Below are positions 43,313 to 51,811 of a stretch of DNA of 64,000 nt, piece by piece; within the stretch, counting starts at the first letter, position 1; every line of letters starts with the position of its first letter. Location: positions 96,402 to 160,401 of the forward strand of contig CAWEQO010000014.1 of the NCBI GenBank assembly GCA_963811225.1, given 5' to 3'. This DNA is from CAWEQO01 sp963811225 (GTDB lineage: Bacteria; Chloroflexota; Anaerolineae; Anaerolineales; Anaerolineaceae). Position numbers and translations under genes: made by a program. The notes below the pieces were generated by a model. That model was given only the letters and a program-made list of their open reading frames with translations, had not been told where the DNA came from and did no database searches.

Positions 43313-43770
43313 TTTCTTCTCCCTTCCTTGTTTTAGGACTTCATCTTGCAATATAACGCTAGGGGGCATACCAATAGAATTAGCGTATTTTAGCAAATTG
43401 TACTGGATTAACCGTGTAGAAGCAAGCGTCAGTTTAGTGTCAGTCGCCGTTAGGTTCTTTTACATTAACGCCTGGTTCCCATTAAGGTCGAACGAATAAT
43501 TTGTTTTAAAATCCTTTTTCGCGGTTGAATCCCTAAACCCCCGTCTCGAGCATTTAACCTTTCTTAATGTACCGCAGTTTTAGAATTTTCGCAATAGCGA
43601 GAGGGAGGTAAATTTGGGGGGCATCGAGCATGGGGGAATGCGCAAGGTTTGTTCTACCCGGTGGAAAAAAGGCCAAGGGGAATTTCCATGGGTTTGATGT
43701 TTGATGGGGATGCATCGGGGGTAGGCGCGCCAATCTCAAGGCCAGGACAACCACTGCAGCCTTTTGGAGG
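43313..43770. other. Gene-free stretch, A+T-rich
   Basis: Between spoVS and the sulfotransferase stop codon. No credible coding frame, hairpin or repeat was found. It is A+T-richer than surrounding genes and must contain the spoVS promoter; no clear -35/-10 pair was identified. Confidence 0.4.
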
Positions 43771-44664
43771 TTATGGCAAATCTGCGCCGGAAGAAAGGTT
43801 GAAACCGAAGAAGGCCAATTGGTCACGGACTCGATCATCGATCCAGGCGAGATCATGCTCCTTGTAGCGCTGGTAGGTCTTTGGCACTTGTGGAATTTTC
43901 GCCAGCTTTGAAAGGTCGGGCTGCGTGGGTGGCTGCACGAAGTCGAGCAGCCGGACAATAGTCTCTTTGGGCGAGAGTACCAGGTCTTCGAAGCGGATGA
44001 GGTAGAAATTCTCGCCAAAGAGGCGGCTGCCGTCGTCGTAGGCGCGCTTGTTGGACCGGTACCAGAATTCGAAATGGGCCTGGTCGCTGTCATCAGAAGT
44101 ATCCATCCCAAAAGTGGGGCGCCAGTATTCGTACTGCTGATCGTTGCGGGTGTAGACCATGTCCAGGCCGTGGCGGATCAAATGAATATATTTGGCTTGT
44201 GGATAGAAGTCTTTCAAGCCCTCCGTGAAGTACATCGAATTCGGCTCTTTCCAACCCCATAGGCAGCGGTGATCTTTGGGTGCCCGAATTGCCTTCTCCG
44301 AACGGGCCAGAACCCAGGCCGGTTTGTACCGGTGCAAGGCATGGTCACGGGCGCAGCGCAGGAACAGCTTCCAGTCATCGAATCGGGACGGCATGCGCCC
44401 GTAGAACAGGCCCTCGTATAAGCCGAATAGCCTGGGCTGCTCGGCTGCCAGTTTTTCGGGGGATGGGGAATAACGGTAGGGATGCTTAAAAACGTAGGTG
44501 AAAGTCAGGTTGTCACTGGCAGCGTTCAGGTCGCTGCCAATATAGACACCGGCTTGCCTGAGGATCTCAGCCACCACACGGGTTCCACTGCCGCCGTTGC
44601 CGCCGACCACGATTGGGGCCAGGGCGCGGCAAACCGGGCTAGAGCAAGCAGCTTGAGCGGTCAA
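43771..44664 (-). CDS. Sulfotransferase family protein
   Basis: 297 residues. The PAPS 5'-phosphosulfate loop is IVVGGNGGSGTRVVAEIL (about 18-35, GGSGTR). The 3'-phosphate-binding strand is YIHLIRHGLDMVYTRND (about 140-160; Arg in IRHG with a following region in place of the usual Ser). FYLIRFEDLVLSPKETIVRLLDFV is the conserved C-terminal block. It would transfer sulfate from PAPS to a sugar or lipid hydroxyl. It is the last gene of the polysaccharide cluster, 33 nt after a second sulfotransferase. Confidence 0.85.
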   Translation of the reverse strand: MTAQAACSSPVCRALAPIVVGGNGGSGTRVVAEILRQAGVYIGSDLNAASDNLTFTYVFKHPYRYSPSPEKLAAEQPRLFGLYEGLFYGRMPSRFDDWKLFLRCARDHALHRYKPAWVLARSEKAIRAPKDHRCLWGWKEPNSMYFTEGLKDFYPQAKYIHLIRHGLDMVYTRNDQQYEYWRPTFGMDTSDDSDQAHFEFWYRSNKRAYDDGSRLFGENFYLIRFEDLVLSPKETIVRLLDFVQPPTQPDLSKLAKIPQVPKTYQRYKEHDLAWIDDRVRDQLAFFGFNLSSGADLP

Positions 44665-44697
44665 TGGTCACCTCCTGTGATCGCAGCGAAGGGGTCA

Positions 44698-45495
44698 TCA
44701 ATCCCAGTGGAAATCTCGGCCCAGGTATTCGTACAAGCACCGGTTGTGGGGCGCAAAATAAGCCTGCAAAGATCGACGCAGCTCGACGGGAACCTCGGCT
44801 TTCTTGCCGGTGTTCTTTGGCTCCAGATGGAACGCCGACCAGTCCGGGTCCACGTCCAGGAAGGTGAAGACGCTCTTCATAGCGCCGGGCGTGTCGGCGA
44901 AGAATGCCTCGCTGCTCAGGATTAACATCTGGTTCGGGTCGAAGTGCTGGTGGTAGCGCCGGATCTGGTCGACGTAGATGCCGCGCCGCTTGTAGGAGTG
45001 CAGGCGGAAGGTGTGGCTGAGATAGCTCTCGTCGGCCTGCATCTTTTCCAGCTCCGGATCGATACGGTCGTCCTCCTGGGCGAGAGCTTCCTCCAGCGAC
45101 AGGGTCTCGTTTTGGCGAGCTACCTCGAAATAGTAGTGCGAAATGGCTCGCTCAACCGGATTGCGCAGCAGCAGGATCAATTTTGCCTGCGGGAGCAGCT
45201 GTTTTATGCGCTCCGGGACGAACGGATGGAACAGGTAATACGGGGTGGCCTCACCAGTAATGGCGCCGTCGGAGCTTTTTAAGGGGAATTGGGCCCGGTA
45301 CCAGGGCGCGCCCTGATGATAATGAGCGTCGAAGAAGTGCAGTTCTTTGCGGCTGGCGGCTAAAACCTGGGGATGCTGGGTGAGGTAATAATACAGCGAG
45401 GAAGTACCGGCCCGCTGCGCGCCGATCATGATGAAATCGGGCAAGCGCCGGAAGCTGTAGGTGATTTTACGGTAGAGGCTGGCGAAATCGATCAT
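44698..45495 (-). CDS. Sulfotransferase domain protein (heparan-sulfate-sulfotransferase-like)
   Basis: 265 residues. FIMIGAQRAGTSSLYYYLTQHPQV is the 5'-PSB loop of Sulfotransfer_1 proteins. KELHFFD is the next conserved strand. ATPYYLFHPFVPERIKQLLPQAKLILLLRNPVERAISHYYFEV carries the 3'-PB Arg/Ser (LRNPVERAISHY). The C-terminus ELRRSLQAYFAPHNRCLYEYLGRDFHW matches heparan/NDST-type O-sulfotransferases. It probably sulfates the polymer made by the neighbouring cluster. Confidence 0.9.
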   Translation of the reverse strand: MIDFASLYRKITYSFRRLPDFIMIGAQRAGTSSLYYYLTQHPQVLAASRKELHFFDAHYHQGAPWYRAQFPLKSSDGAITGEATPYYLFHPFVPERIKQLLPQAKLILLLRNPVERAISHYYFEVARQNETLSLEEALAQEDDRIDPELEKMQADESYLSHTFRLHSYKRRGIYVDQIRRYHQHFDPNQMLILSSEAFFADTPGAMKSVFTFLDVDPDWSAFHLEPKNTGKKAEVPVELRRSLQAYFAPHNRCLYEYLGRDFHWD

Positions 45496-45598
45496 GGAGC
45501 AATTCTTTTAAAAAGGCAGATGTGGATCACGGGGGCATTATAACATGGGGTCGTGAGTGGATCGATTTTTATGCGGGAAACAAGGTTATAACGCTCGA

Positions 45599-46723
45599 TC
45601 AAAACCCTTGCAGGGCGCGGCGGGCACGCTCGGTCCACGAATACCGCTCGGCGTCCTGGTGGGCCTGCGCGCCCAGGTCGGCGCGGCGGGTGGGATCATC
45701 CAGCAGCGCAGTGAAGGCTCGCTCCCAGGCGGGCAGGTCCTCGGGCGGGCAGAAGACGGCGCTGCCCTCGTCGAGCACCTCGTGCAGCACCGGCAGGTCG
45801 CTGGAAAGGATGGCCCGCCCGGCAGCCAGGTAGTCGAACATCTTCATCGGCGAGCAGATCTCGGCCGAGTTGCCGCCGCTGCTCCCGGCGATGGCGGTTT
45901 CATAAGGCATCAACAGGATGTCGGCGGCGGCCTGGTAGAGCGGCAGGCGGGCGTTGGGGACGAAACCGGTCAGGGTGACGTTCTGCACGCCGATCTGCTG
46001 TAGGGCGGCGCGCCAGTGCGCCACGTCTTCGTCGCGGCCGCCAACCCATAAGAACTGGATTTGGGGGAAACGCTTGGCAAGTCCCACCAGGATCTCGATG
46101 CCGCGCCCGGCGTAGAAGTGCCCGGTGTAACCGGCGGTCAGGCGCTCGGTCAGGCCCAGCTGGGCGCGCGCCGCAGACGGTGAGGGCAGGCCGGCATAGC
46201 GATTCAGGTCGACTCCGTTGGGAGCGATCTGGGTGAACTCCGGCGGCAGCAAGATATTCAACTGCTGCTCCACCCGGCTGCGCAGCGCCTCGGTGATCAC
46301 CAGGATGCGCTTCCGGCCTTTCGAGGTCGCCAGCAAGCGGAACAGGCCTGGGCCGAGGCTGCCGGTCGGGCGGTCGTGCAGCTCGAAGATCACCGGCAGC
46401 CCGCGCCACTGCGCCTGATTGGCGGCGGACAACAACCAGGTGTAGATCAAGTCCGCGCCCCAACGGCGGGCGGCGTTAACCGAACTCCAGGCGAAGTCGT
46501 AGCGTTTCAGCGCCGGGCGGGAGGGCAAGCGGCGGACGTCGAAGGGCGTCTCCAGGCCGTAATGCGCAGCCAGGGCTTCCCAAGCGGGATCCTCGCCGGT
46601 CTCTGGAACCCACAGCGACACCTGGTGCCCTAACTGGGCCAGGGCATGGCAGGCCTTCATGGCCTGGATGCTGTTGGCGGTGCCGGAGGGCAGGCGCGAG
46701 GTGCTGATGCAAGCGATCTTCAT
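45599..46723 (-). CDS. Glycosyltransferase family 4 protein
   Basis: 374 residues. IACISTSRLPSGTANSIQAMKACHALAQLGHQV at the N-terminus, GYTGHFYAGRGIEILVGLA at the domain switch, FLWVGGRDEDVAHW and the donor-site SPMKMFDYLAAGRAILSSDLPVLHEVL are standard GT4 features. The start overlaps the end of the flippase gene by 4 nt (ATGA), so the two are coupled. It would add a sugar to the lipid-linked unit before export. Confidence 0.9.
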   Translation of the reverse strand: MKIACISTSRLPSGTANSIQAMKACHALAQLGHQVSLWVPETGEDPAWEALAAHYGLETPFDVRRLPSRPALKRYDFAWSSVNAARRWGADLIYTWLLSAANQAQWRGLPVIFELHDRPTGSLGPGLFRLLATSKGRKRILVITEALRSRVEQQLNILLPPEFTQIAPNGVDLNRYAGLPSPSAARAQLGLTERLTAGYTGHFYAGRGIEILVGLAKRFPQIQFLWVGGRDEDVAHWRAALQQIGVQNVTLTGFVPNARLPLYQAAADILLMPYETAIAGSSGGNSAEICSPMKMFDYLAAGRAILSSDLPVLHEVLDEGSAVFCPPEDLPAWERAFTALLDDPTRRADLGAQAHQDAERYSWTERARRALQGF

Positions 46724-48090
46724 GCGGGCTCCATTTCAGCCGGGCCGGACTGCTCGGCGCGGCGCAGTAAGGTCAGGCCGCGGTAGACGATCCAGCCGAC
46801 CGAGATCACGAAGTAGCCCGAGAGCAGGGCGGCTTCCATCACGTAGCCGTAGCGCGGCACCAGGACGAAGCTGAGCCCGATCTTGACTGCCCCGGCCACC
46901 AGGGTGGCCCAGAAGGGGGTCAACGGTTGACCGAAGGACAATAACAGCGGGCGGTTCCAGAAGAAGATGTTGGCGATGCCGAAGCCGACCAGCAGGGTCA
47001 GCATGGCAGGGTAGGCGGGCAAGAACTCGCGGCCGTAGAAGAGAATGGCATAATTTCCAAACAGCAGCAGCCCAAGCCCCACCGCAACCGTCCAACCGCC
47101 GGAGAGCACGGTAATGCGCTTGAGCAGCCGGCGCAGCTGCGACCAGTCGCGCCCGGCGATGCTGCGGTTGATCTCGGGGTAGGTTGTGCTGATCAGGGGC
47201 GTGACCGGCACCATGATCAAGTTGATGATGGCCAGGGCGATCTTGTAATACCCGGCTTGCAGCGGCGAGAGGAAGAACGCCACCCACAGCAGCTCATTGT
47301 CACGGACCAGCAGGTTGACGGTGGCGCTCAGGTTGGTGCTAACCCCAAAGAAGGACAATTCACCCAGGGGCGGCAGCAGGGAAAGCCGCGCCCGCCACCA
47401 GCCGGGTCCGAGCAGCCGGTTGAGGCTGCCAAAGGCGAGCACGGCCGGGCCGATGCCCAGCATCAGCTTGCCGACCAGGTACGCCAGCAGCACCACCAGC
47501 ATGCCCATTTGCGGGTTGGAGAAGGGGATGAAAAAAGCCGCCACAATGATGAGCGCAGTCAGCACACTCTGCGCCAGATTGACAGCGGCCTGAGCGCGGA
47601 AGCGATTGTCCACCTGCAAGATGCCGGTGGACGTCTCGGCGACGAGGCTGCCGAGCACGCTGACGCCGTAGATCCAAAATAGATAGGTGATGGATGTATC
47701 TTTGGCAAAAATGGCGGCGGCCAGCGGGGCAAGCAGGATCAGCAGGGCGAAGGCCAGTATCGAGCTGGCGGCTTCGACCAACCCGGCCACCTTGACGATA
47801 GCGGCGGCCCGCTCGGGCTGCCGCTCCTCCAGGTAGCCGCCGACATATTTAACGACCAGTTCCCCCATCCGAAACGAAAACAGGCGATTGACGGTGGAGG
47901 CGTAGGCGACAATAATGCCCATCACGCCGAAACCCGTCACCCCCAGCAGCCTGGCAGCAAAGACGCTCTGGACCATGGTCAGGCCCATGCCGATGGTATT
48001 GCTGCTAAACAGATAACCCGTGTTGCGGATCACCCGTCCCACCAGCCGGTCCTGCCGCCAGTTGCGCCACATTTCCGAAAGAGCTGACAT
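46720..48090 (-). CDS. Polysaccharide flippase / polymerase-associated transporter (Wzx, MOP superfamily)
   Basis: 456 residues with about 12-14 hydrophobic helices. TGYLFSSNTIGMGLTMVQSVFAARLLGVTGFGVMGIIVAYAS at the N-terminus and PVTPLISTTYPEINRSIAGRDWSQLRRLLKRI mid-protein are typical of Wzx-type exporters (PF01943/PF13440). It should move lipid-linked oligosaccharides across the inner membrane. It abuts the epimerase gene (stop and start adjacent) and overlaps the glycosyltransferase. Confidence 0.9.
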   Translation of the reverse strand: MSALSEMWRNWRQDRLVGRVIRNTGYLFSSNTIGMGLTMVQSVFAARLLGVTGFGVMGIIVAYASTVNRLFSFRMGELVVKYVGGYLEERQPERAAAIVKVAGLVEAASSILAFALLILLAPLAAAIFAKDTSITYLFWIYGVSVLGSLVAETSTGILQVDNRFRAQAAVNLAQSVLTALIIVAAFFIPFSNPQMGMLVVLLAYLVGKLMLGIGPAVLAFGSLNRLLGPGWWRARLSLLPPLGELSFFGVSTNLSATVNLLVRDNELLWVAFFLSPLQAGYYKIALAIINLIMVPVTPLISTTYPEINRSIAGRDWSQLRRLLKRITVLSGGWTVAVGLGLLLFGNYAILFYGREFLPAYPAMLTLLVGFGIANIFFWNRPLLLSFGQPLTPFWATLVAGAVKIGLSFVLVPRYGYVMEAALLSGYFVISVGWIVYRGLTLLRRAEQSGPAEMEPA

Positions 48091-49068
48091 TTAGTCCGTG
48101 ATCACCTGGCTGGTCCAGTCGCGCTCCTGCATGTACCAATCGACCATGCGGCGCATGCCCTCTTGCAAGCCCACCTGCGGCTGCCAACCGAGCAGCTTGC
48201 GAGCCTTGCTCACATCGGCCTGGTTGGTCAGCATGTCGGCCTTGACCGGCGGGAAGCGCTCCACGTTGGCCTTCTTGCCGATCAGTTTTTCCAGCTCGGC
48301 GATCATCTCGTTGATGGTGATGACCTCGTGCCCGCCCAGGTTGATGATCTCGTAGCCGACCGGCTTGAGGCCCTGGATGGTGCCGCGGGCGATATCGTCC
48401 ACGTAGGTGAAGCCGCGTGACTGCTCGCCGTCGCCGTTCAGGCGCACCGGGCGGCCTTCGGTGATCCACTGCGCAAAGCGGAACATGACCATATCGGGGC
48501 GACCGGCCGGGCCGTAGACGGTGAAATAGCGAAACACGGTCACGTCGATGCCGTTGAGGAAATGATAGGCGTAGCACATCGCCTCGGCGCCCTTCTTGCT
48601 GGCGGAATACGGCTGCAGCGGGTGGCTGCTGTCGGCGGTCTCGGGGGTAGGCAGCGGGGCGTCCTTGCCGTAGATGCTGGAGGTGGAGGCAAGCACGAGC
48701 TTGGGCACATCATGATCCTTGCAAGCTTCCAGCAGATTGAGCGTGCCGGTCATGTTGGTGTTCACAAACGCCCAGGGGTTCTCTACGCTGGCGCGCACCC
48801 CGGCGCGGGCGGCCAAATTAATGACACCCTCGATTGCCGGGTTGGCGTCGAAGACCGTCTCCAGGGCGTCGCGGTCGCTGATATCCTGCTGATAGAAGCA
48901 GAAGTTGGCGTCCTTCTTCAGGCGCTCCAGGCGGTAGTGTTTCAAGCGGACGTCGTAGGCATCGTTCAAGTTATCCACGCCGATCACGCTGTGGCCCGCT
49001 TCCAAGAGCTGGGCGCAAACCCGATTGGCGATGAAACCGGCCGCGCCGGTGACTAAGTACGTTCCCAT
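48091..49068 (-). CDS. NAD-dependent nucleotide-sugar epimerase (UDP-glucuronate 4-epimerase-like)
   Basis: 325 residues, extended SDR. Cofactor motif TGAAGFIANRVCAQLLEAGH (GxxGFI), VIGVDNLNDAYDVRLKHYRLERL as in GalE/GAE-type uronate epimerases, ASTSSIYG (catalytic Ser) and PYSASKKGAEAMCYAY (YxxxK), then TVFRYFTVYGPAGRPDM. The DNLNDAYDVRLK segment is typical of UDP-glucuronate 4-epimerases, which fits the adjacent UDP-sugar dehydrogenase that would supply UDP-glucuronate. Its start is 1 nt from that gene's stop. Confidence 0.9.
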   Translation of the reverse strand: MGTYLVTGAAGFIANRVCAQLLEAGHSVIGVDNLNDAYDVRLKHYRLERLKKDANFCFYQQDISDRDALETVFDANPAIEGVINLAARAGVRASVENPWAFVNTNMTGTLNLLEACKDHDVPKLVLASTSSIYGKDAPLPTPETADSSHPLQPYSASKKGAEAMCYAYHFLNGIDVTVFRYFTVYGPAGRPDMVMFRFAQWITEGRPVRLNGDGEQSRGFTYVDDIARGTIQGLKPVGYEIINLGGHEVITINEMIAELEKLIGKKANVERFPPVKADMLTNQADVSKARKLLGWQPQVGLQEGMRRMVDWYMQERDWTSQVITD

Positions 49069-50391
49069 TTACAACCTCACTACTTTTGGATTACCGGCGC
49101 CAACCTTGGCGAGCGCGTTGCGGGTGTCGACGATCAGTTGGGCCGCATCCAGAATGGCCGAATAATCGTAGTCCTTGTGGTTGGTGACGATCACCACGCA
49201 GTCGGCGGTTTTAACGGAGGCCATCAGGTCAGGCACCGACTGCATATTCCAGCCATCGTGGGAGAAGGCGCTTACGTACGGGTCGTGGTAGCTGACGCAA
49301 GCGCCCTTCTGCTTCAGCAGGCCAATCACATCGATAGCCGGGGACTCGCGCAGGTCGTCGATGTCGGGCTTGTAGGCTGCGCCCAGCACCAGAACGCTGC
49401 TGTCTTTGAGCGACTTGCGATGCTCGTTGAGCGCGTCCTGCACCAGGCTCACCACGTAGCGCGGCATGTTCGAGTTGATCTCAGAGGCCAGCTCAATGAA
49501 GCGGGCGGTGTAGTTGAGCGATTTGAGCTTCCAGGACAGGTACAGCGGATCGATCGGGATGCAGTGACCGCCCAGGCCGGGGCCGGGGGTGAACTTCATG
49601 AAGCCGAATGGCTTGGTGGCGGCGGCCTCGATCACTTCCCACACGTCCACGTCCAGGCGCTGGCACATGATAGCCAGCTCGTTGACCAGCCCGATGTTGA
49701 TCATCCGGAAGGTATTCTCCAGCAGCTTGGCCATCTCGGCTACCTCAGCAGAGGACACCGGCACGACGGTCTTCATCGCCTGCGAGTACCAGGCCACAGC
49801 CAGATCCATGCAGGCGGGGGTGATGCCGCCGACGACCTTCGGGGTGTTGATGGTGGTCCAATCCTCACGGCCGGGGTCCACGCGTTCGGGGGAGAAAGCC
49901 AGGTAGAAGTCCTTGCCAACTTCCATACCGGTGACCTGGGTCAGAGCGGGCAGCATCAGCTCGCGGGTCGTGCCGGGGTAGGTGGTCGATTCGAGCACGA
50001 TCACCATGCCCTTGTGCAGGTAGGGGGCCAGGCCGTCCATGGCCGAAATGATGAACGACAGGTCGGGGTCGCCGAACTTACGCAGGGGGGTGGGCACGCA
50101 GATGCTGACGGCGTCCATGTCTTTGAGGACGCTGTAATCTGTGGTGGAGCGCAGGCGGCCGGCCTTGACCAGCTTGGCGACCTGCTCGGTGGACACGTCG
50201 CCAATGTAGCTGATGCCCTCGTTTAGCAAGTCCACCTTGGACTGGATGGGGTCGATGCCGGTGACATCGAAGCCGGCTTCGGCGAAGACGGTCGCCAGCG
50301 GCAGGCCGACGTAGCCCATGCCGAGCACGGCGACTTTGGCGGTTTTGTCGAGAAAGCGCTGAATTTGCGGATTTTGCGATTGTGTAACCAT
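49069..50391 (-). CDS. Nucleotide-sugar dehydrogenase (UDP-Glc/UDP-ManNAc 6-dehydrogenase family)
   Basis: 440 residues. VAVLGMGYVGLPLATVFAEAGFDVTGID is the NAD-binding site; ICVPTPLRKFGDPDLSFI and LESTTYPGTTRE follow. LLENTFRMINIGLVNELA, KFTPGPGLGGHCIPIDPLYLSWK (catalytic Cys) and GAAYKPDIDDLRESPA (UDP-binding) complete the three-domain enzyme. It oxidises C6 of a UDP-sugar to the uronate. WbpA/WecC-type substrates (UDP-GlcNAc/ManNAc) are as possible as UDP-glucose by motif. It is the first gene of the minus-strand polysaccharide operon. Confidence 0.93.
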   Translation of the reverse strand: MVTQSQNPQIQRFLDKTAKVAVLGMGYVGLPLATVFAEAGFDVTGIDPIQSKVDLLNEGISYIGDVSTEQVAKLVKAGRLRSTTDYSVLKDMDAVSICVPTPLRKFGDPDLSFIISAMDGLAPYLHKGMVIVLESTTYPGTTRELMLPALTQVTGMEVGKDFYLAFSPERVDPGREDWTTINTPKVVGGITPACMDLAVAWYSQAMKTVVPVSSAEVAEMAKLLENTFRMINIGLVNELAIMCQRLDVDVWEVIEAAATKPFGFMKFTPGPGLGGHCIPIDPLYLSWKLKSLNYTARFIELASEINSNMPRYVVSLVQDALNEHRKSLKDSSVLVLGAAYKPDIDDLRESPAIDVIGLLKQKGACVSYHDPYVSAFSHDGWNMQSVPDLMASVKTADCVVIVTNHKDYDYSAILDAAQLIVDTRNALAKVGAGNPKVVRL

Positions 50392-50530
50392 GGAAAAGCG
50401 AACCTCCGTGAAGAGATGTGATGCTTCAAGAGAGCCGGCGCGCCAACGGCGGCGCCCTCCTAAGGTCGTACGAACTGCCCTCTATTGTAAATCATTTTAG
50501 GAAAACCGGATGGGGGCCGGGCGCAATACC

Positions 50531-50552
50531 CCACACACATCCTTGTGTGTGG
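50531..50552. repeat. REP-like hairpin, inverted loop
   Basis: CCACACACA (50531-50539), loop TCCT, TGTGTGTGG (50544-50552). The loop is the complement of the AGGA loop of the other elements. It is paired with the copy at 50588-50613; outer bases GCGCAATAC (50521-50529) and GTATTGGGCGC (50573-50583) add a second stem. Confidence 0.65.
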
Positions 50553-50587
50553 TTCAGGGTGACGACCGGAGAGTATTGGGCGCAGGA

Positions 50588-50613
50588 CCACACACAGGGA
50601 TGTGTGTGGCTAC
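50588..50613. repeat. REP-like element with 3' CTAC
   Basis: CCACACACA (50588-50596), loop GGGA, TGTGTGTGG (50601-50609), CTAC (50610-50613). Confidence 0.75.
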
Positions 50614-50637
50614 AGAGTGCCCGGCTACTGGGTGTGG

Positions 50638-51126
50638 TTACATCATTTTCTCCAGCTTCTCCACGTCCACGTTGTCTAGCCGCATCAGCAGGGCATCCTC
50701 GCCATTGTCTCGGTAGTATCGTGAGCGGATGCCGTCCACTCTGAAGTCAAAGGACTCGTACAGGCGCTGGGCGGCCAGGTTGCTGCGCCGCACTTCTAAG
50801 AAGACCTTCTGCAGGCCCTCTTTGGATGCCTCCAGCAGGGACTTGGCCAGCAGTTTGCGGCCCACTCCGTGTTGGCGGTAGTCGGGATGGACGGCGATGG
50901 TGCCGATGTGACCTTCGTCGATCACGACCCACATGACCAGCATCCCCACCACCCTGGCGGCGGCGTTGTCGGGCTGCGCTTCGGCCACCCACAGGCGCGT
51001 GCTGGGATTCTCGTTCAGCTCGAAGCGGAACGAGCGTTCGGGCCAGGGCAGGCTGAACGAGAGCTTATCGATCTCGTGGACCTGCTTGATATCCTTCTCT
51101 TGCATCGGTCGAATGACGATGTCCAC
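50638..51126 (-). CDS. rimI: Ribosomal protein uS... N-acetyltransferase (RimI-type GNAT)
   Basis: 162 residues, GNAT fold. IRPMQEKDIKQVHEIDKLSFSLPWPERSF is the RimI N-terminal pattern (substrate-peptide loop). HIGTIAVHPDYRQHGVGRKLL contains the acetyl-CoA-binding Q/RxxGxG motif, and VFLEVRRSNLAAQRLYESFDFRVDGIRSRYYRDNGEDALLM is diagnostic of RimI. In Escherichia coli it acetylates the N-terminus of S18; in many bacteria it is linked to tsa genes as here. It is the last gene of the tsaE-tsaB-rimI set. Confidence 0.92.
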   Translation of the reverse strand: MDIVIRPMQEKDIKQVHEIDKLSFSLPWPERSFRFELNENPSTRLWVAEAQPDNAAARVVGMLVMWVVIDEGHIGTIAVHPDYRQHGVGRKLLAKSLLEASKEGLQKVFLEVRRSNLAAQRLYESFDFRVDGIRSRYYRDNGEDALLMRLDNVDVEKLEKMM

Positions 51127-51140
51127 GTTGGGGGCTCGGT

Positions 51141-51809
51141 TTATCCTGGAATAGGTGAAGCGGTACGTAAGTAGATCGGCGAGAGAGAGTTGACGTCATC
51201 GATCCGTCCGGCCTTGTAGCGCTTCCAGGCCAGCTCGGCCAGGTAAGCCGGCTGGCGCAGCGACTGCGCGGGAGAGGCCAGAACAGCGTTCTTGCGCTTG
51301 CGGCCCAACAGCTGACGGGTCGTTTCGTTCAATTCTCCGACGATCAGCGTGGGGGAATTGATCTGATCCGACAGCTCGTTGGCGGTCATCACATCAGGGT
51401 CGCCCTGCGCAACCCAGCGATGATGGTTCAGGGCGTACCAGCCCACCGCCAAACGGCCGCGCCCGACTTCCAATACGGCTGCCATCGGCATTTCTACCAG
51501 CGGCTGAGATGTGGCGACCACGTCGAGGGTGGGGATGCCGACCACGGGCAGGCGCAGCGCCAGCGCCAGGCCCTTGACCAGCGCCAGGCCGATGCGCAGG
51601 CTGGTGAAGGAGCCCGGACCAAGGGCCACGCCCAGAGCCTCCAGGTCGGCCGGCCGGCTGTGGGTGCGAGCGAGCAGATCCTGCAGCGAGGGCGCCAGCT
51701 CGACGGTGTGGTGGGTCTGGGTGCGCCAGGCCAGCTCTCCCAGCACCTGGACGCCATCATAGAGCGCCAGTCCCATCCATTGGGTCGATGTATCAACGGC
51801 AAGCAGCAA
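51141..51809 (-). CDS. tsaB: tRNA threonylcarbamoyladenosine biosynthesis protein TsaB
   Basis: 222 residues. LLAVDTSTQWMGLALYDG, HTVELAPSLQDLL and ALGVALGPGSFTSLRIGLALVKGLAL are the TsaB signatures of the ASKHA fold. It is the non-catalytic partner of TsaD in t6A37 synthesis; TsaD itself is not in the window. The start is taken as TTG 51809, which has GGAGG 6 nt upstream. No ATG fits the conserved LLAVDTS beginning. It starts 2 nt after the tsaE stop. Confidence 0.9.
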   Translation of the reverse strand: MLLAVDTSTQWMGLALYDGVQVLGELAWRTQTHHTVELAPSLQDLLARTHSRPADLEALGVALGPGSFTSLRIGLALVKGLALALRLPVVGIPTLDVVATSQPLVEMPMAAVLEVGRGRLAVGWYALNHHRWVAQGDPDVMTANELSDQINSPTLIVGELNETTRQLLGRKRKNAVLASPAQSLRQPAYLAELAWKRYKAGRIDDVNSLSPIYLRTASPIPG

Positions 51810-51811
51810 GA

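Noticed and set aside
43649..43867. Short plus-strand ORF at the sulfotransferase 3' end
   Set aside because: Overlaps the real gene and continues into A+T-rich non-coding sequence; no ribosome binding site.
49138..50226. 362-residue plus-strand frame opposite the UDP-sugar dehydrogenase
   Set aside because: His/Val/Gly-rich shadow of a gene with complete catalytic motifs.
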